From: Blastococcus sp. CT_GayMR20
Lineage (GTDB): Bacteria; Actinomycetota; Actinomycetes; Mycobacteriales; Geodermatophilaceae
DNA length: 28,596 nt
Reading direction: 5' to 3'
NCBI RefSeq assembly: GCF_004570345.1
Contig: NZ_SPQM01000062.1
Location: 1-28,596, forward strand
Below the pieces are notes generated by a model. The model was not told where the DNA came from. It searched no databases and saw nothing but the letters and a program-made list of their open reading frames with translations. Below, in pieces: positions 26,682 to 28,596 of the stretch. Both the position numbers and the translations under genes were made by a program. How positions within the stretch are numbered: the stretch's first letter is position 1; the number at the start of each line of letters is the position of its first letter.

Positions 26682-27320
26682 GTGAAGAAGGTGGCGGTCC
26701 TCGACTACGGGTCGGGCAATCTGCGCTCGGCCGAGCGGGCGCTGGAGCGCGTGGGCGCCGACGTCACCGTGACCTCGGACGCCCGGGTCGCGTTCGACGC
26801 GGACGGCCTCGTCGTCCCCGGCGTGGGCGCCTTCGCCGCCTGCATGGACGGTCTGCGCGCCGTCGACGGGCCCCGGATCATCGGCCGACGGCTGGCCGGC
26901 GGCCGCCCGGTGCTCGGCATCTGCGTGGGCATGCAGATCCTGTTCGACCGCGGCGTGGAGCACGGTCACGACGCCGAGGGCTGCGGAGAGTGGCCCGGGG
27001 TCGTCGAGCAGCTGAAGGCGCCGGTCCTGCCGCACATGGGCTGGAACACGGTCGACGCGCCCGCGGGCAGCGTGCTCTTCGACGGTCTGGCCGACGAGCG
27101 CTTCTACTTCGTGCACTCCTACGGTGTCCGCGACTTCCCGCTGGCCGCGGACGGCCCGCCGAGCCCGCTCGCCAAGCCGCTGGTCACCTGGGCCGAGCAC
27201 GGCGACCGGTTCGTCGCCGGCGTGGAGAACGGGCCCCTGTCGGCGACCCAGTTCCACCCGGAGAAGAGCGGCGACGCCGGGGCCCAGTTGCTGACGAACT
27301 GGCTGAACACGCTCGACTGA
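26682..27320 (+). CDS. hisH: Imidazole glycerol phosphate synthase, glutamine amidotransferase subunit
   Basis: HisH hydrolyses glutamine and channels ammonia to HisF, which makes imidazole glycerol phosphate and AICAR. From GTG 26682 it has 212 residues, normal for the family. The class I amidotransferase triad is visible: C81 in [13 protein letters not shown], and H192 and E194 in [19 protein letters not shown] at the start, VVPGVGAF, and PHMGWNTV are family landmarks. ATG 26664 and the more distant ATG 26601 are in frame, but homology begins at [10 protein letters not shown], and a TACCGT box lies seven bases before the GTG. hisA and hisF do not follow in this window. Confidence 0.95.
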   Translation: MKKVAVLDYGSGNLRSAERALERVGADVTVTSDARVAFDADGLVVPGVGAFAACMDGLRAVDGPRIIGRRLAGGRPVLGICVGMQILFDRGVEHGHDAEGCGEWPGVVEQLKAPVLPHMGWNTVDAPAGSVLFDGLADERFYFVHSYGVRDFPLAADGPPSPLAKPLVTWAEHGDRFVAGVENGPLSATQFHPEKSGDAGAQLLTNWLNTLD

Positions 27321-27358
27321 CCTGCGGCGGGCCGCCGGGATCGAGCCGCCTGCTCACC

Positions 27359-27364
27359 TAGGGT
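27359..27364 (+). promoter_or_regulatory. Probable -10 box of a leaderless promoter (TAGGGT)
   Basis: TAGGGT is followed by six bases (GACGCC) and GTG 27371, with no Shine-Dalgarno. It indicates that the peptidase gene is transcribed independently of hisH. Confidence 0.5.
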
Positions 27365-27370
27365 GACGCC

Positions 27371-28596
27371 GTGCCACCGCAGCGGTCATCCCGCGGCACG
27401 CCGTCGGCCGGCCGCCTCCCCGGGCGCGCAGCGGGCCTCGTCGTCGTCCTCCTGCTCCTCGGCCTGTCGGTCTGGAGCGTCGCCTCGCTCCAGCCGCCCG
27501 ACCCGGCTCCCGCTGACGCCCCGGCCGCCGACTTCAGCGCCACCCGCGCCTTCGCGCACGTCGAGCAGATCGCGTCGGAGACGCACGTCGCCGGCAGCGC
27601 CGCGAACGACCGTGTGATCGAACGACTGGTCGGCGAGCTGACCGACCTCGGGCTCGAGCCGCGGGTCCAGAACTCCGTCGGTGCCCGCGCCTACGGCTCG
27701 GGCGAGGCCCGGATGGCCCGCGTCCGCAACGTCGTCGCGGTCCTTCCCGGCACCGACCCGACCGGCCGCCTGTTCCTGACCGCACACCACGACTCCGTGG
27801 AGACCGGACCCGGAGCTGCCGACGACGCCGCCGGCGTGGCGGCGCTGCTCGAGACTGTGCGGGCCCTGACGACCGCGGAGCCGCTGCGCAACGACGTCGT
27901 CGTGGTTCTCACGGACGCCGAGGAGGACTGTCTGTGCGGCGCCGACGCCTTCGTGGAACTCCATCCGCTGGCGGTCGCGGGGGGAGTGGTGCTCAACCTC
28001 GAGTCCCGCGGCACCCGTGGCCCGCCGATCATGTTCGAGACGTCGCGCGGCAACGCCGGCCTCACCGAGGCCTTCGCCACCGCCGCTCCGCATCCGGTCG
28101 CCAGCAGCTTCGCCGTCGAGGTCTACCGGGTGCTGCCGAACAGCACCGACTTCACCGTCCTGGTCGACGACGGCGGGTTCACCGGGCTGAACACGGCGTT
28201 CATCGACGGCGCCGCCGGCTACCACACCCCGCAGGACGTCCCGGGGCGCCTGGACCGCGGCACGCTGCAGGCGCTCGGCGACAACACCCTGGGCATGGCC
28301 CGTGAACTCGGGAACCGTGACCTCGGCCCGCTCGCGCAGCCGGGCGCCGCGGACGCGACGTACTTCCCGGTGCTCGGCGAGCTGGTGCGGTACTCGGACG
28401 GCCTCGTCCGGCCCCTCGCGGCGGCCGGCGTCGTGGCGGTCGGTCTGCTCGTGGTCGTGGTCCGGCGCCGGGGCCTCAGCTCCCTGCCGACGACGGCGGG
28501 CGGTGCGGCGCTGGCCGTCGTCCCGCTGGTCCTCGCTCCGCTGGCGGCGATGGGGCTGTGGGAGCTGCTCGCGCTGATCCGGCCCGGGTACACCCC
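27371..28596 (+). CDS. M28 family membrane-anchored metallopeptidase (3' end outside window)
   Basis: The frame is open from GTG 27371 to the end of the window, at least 408 residues, with no stop reached. An N-terminal membrane helix at about residues 21-40 acts as anchor or uncleaved signal. The M28 zinc aminopeptidase domain follows, with the expected ligand motifs: HHD at 139-141, GAADDAAG with D151 and D152, DAEED with E184 and E185, NLESRG with E211, and YHTPQD with H285. After the catalytic domain come at least two more hydrophobic segments, about 347-368 and 375-400, so the protein continues as a polytopic membrane protein. This recalls M28 proteins with a multi-helix C-terminus, such as eukaryotic ERMP1 and Vps70-like proteins. 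The catalytic domain should face outside. It stands where hisA often lies. Confidence 0.87.
   Translation, partial: MPPQRSSRGTPSAGRLPGRAAGLVVVLLLLGLSVWSVASLQPPDPAPADAPAADFSATRAFAHVEQIASETHVAGSAANDRVIERLVGELTDLGLEPRVQNSVGARAYGSGEARMARVRNVVAVLPGTDPTGRLFLTAHHDSVETGPGAADDAAGVAALLETVRALTTAEPLRNDVVVVLTDAEEDCLCGADAFVELHPLAVAGGVVLNLESRGTRGPPIMFETSRGNAGLTEAFATAAPHPVASSFAVEVYRVLPNSTDFTVLVDDGGFTGLNTAFIDGAAGYHTPQDVPGRLDRGTLQALGDNTLGMARELGNRDLGPLAQPGAADATYFPVLGELVRYSDGLVRPLAAAGVVAVGLLVVVVRRRGLSSLPTTAGGAALAVVPLVLAPLAAMGLWELLALIRPGYT

Overview
The window is very G+C-rich, with third codon positions almost all G or C. It carries about 22 densely packed genes, mostly core housekeeping functions. The protein set is that of a high-G+C actinobacterium: a SepF/YggT/Wag31 division block, an LpqY-SugABC transporter, a eukaryote-like type 2 isoleucyl-tRNA synthetase, DUF4032 and DUF2567 proteins, and DnaE1. 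The style of the proteins, and a probable DUF222/HNH remnant, suggest the Geodermatophilaceae or a close relative. That family-level placement is an inference.

Region by region. (1) 1-1661: the end of the division and cell-wall cluster, with sepF (5' end cut by the window), yggT and divIVA/wag31 on the + strand, closed by a perfect 15-bp terminator hairpin. (2) 1780-5521: a small membrane protein with an Ada-like Cys/His motif faces ileS on the minus strand. (3) 5628-8506: a CPA1-type cation/proton antiporter, then a DUF4032 protein with a kinase-like N-terminal half. (4) 8655-14811: a trehalose-type ABC importer (lpqY-sugA-sugB-sugC) followed by a GH13 alpha-glucosidase that has no ordinary start codon and sits behind a large palindrome. 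(5) 14937-17696: lspA, an RluD-type pseudouridine synthase, a CPBP intramembrane protease and a GNAT acetyltransferase. (6) 17908-23010: dnaE1, a DUF2567 membrane protein, and on the minus strand a Lon N-terminal-domain protein that overlaps it tail to tail by 8 bp. (7) 23135-27320: histidine biosynthesis genes hisD-hisC-hisB, translationally coupled, then a 58-residue membrane protein, a decayed minus-strand gene fragment, and hisH. (8) 27371-end: a membrane-anchored M28 metallopeptidase cut by the window end.

How the genes work together: SepF, YggT and Wag31 act in septum placement and polar growth. LpqY-SugABC imports trehalose or a related alpha-glucoside, and the GH13 enzyme could hydrolyse the imported sugar. 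LspA matures lipoproteins such as LpqY. HisD, HisC, HisB and HisH are steps of one pathway.

I found no CRISPR array, tRNA, rRNA, insertion sequence, phage gene or defence system. The items most worth a second look are the swapped GxHH signature of the isoleucyl-tRNA synthetase, the start-less GH13 gene behind a palindromic element, a recurrent leaderless-promoter pattern (a -10 box 6-7 nt before a GTG or ATG with no Shine-Dalgarno), and the insert between hisB and hisH.
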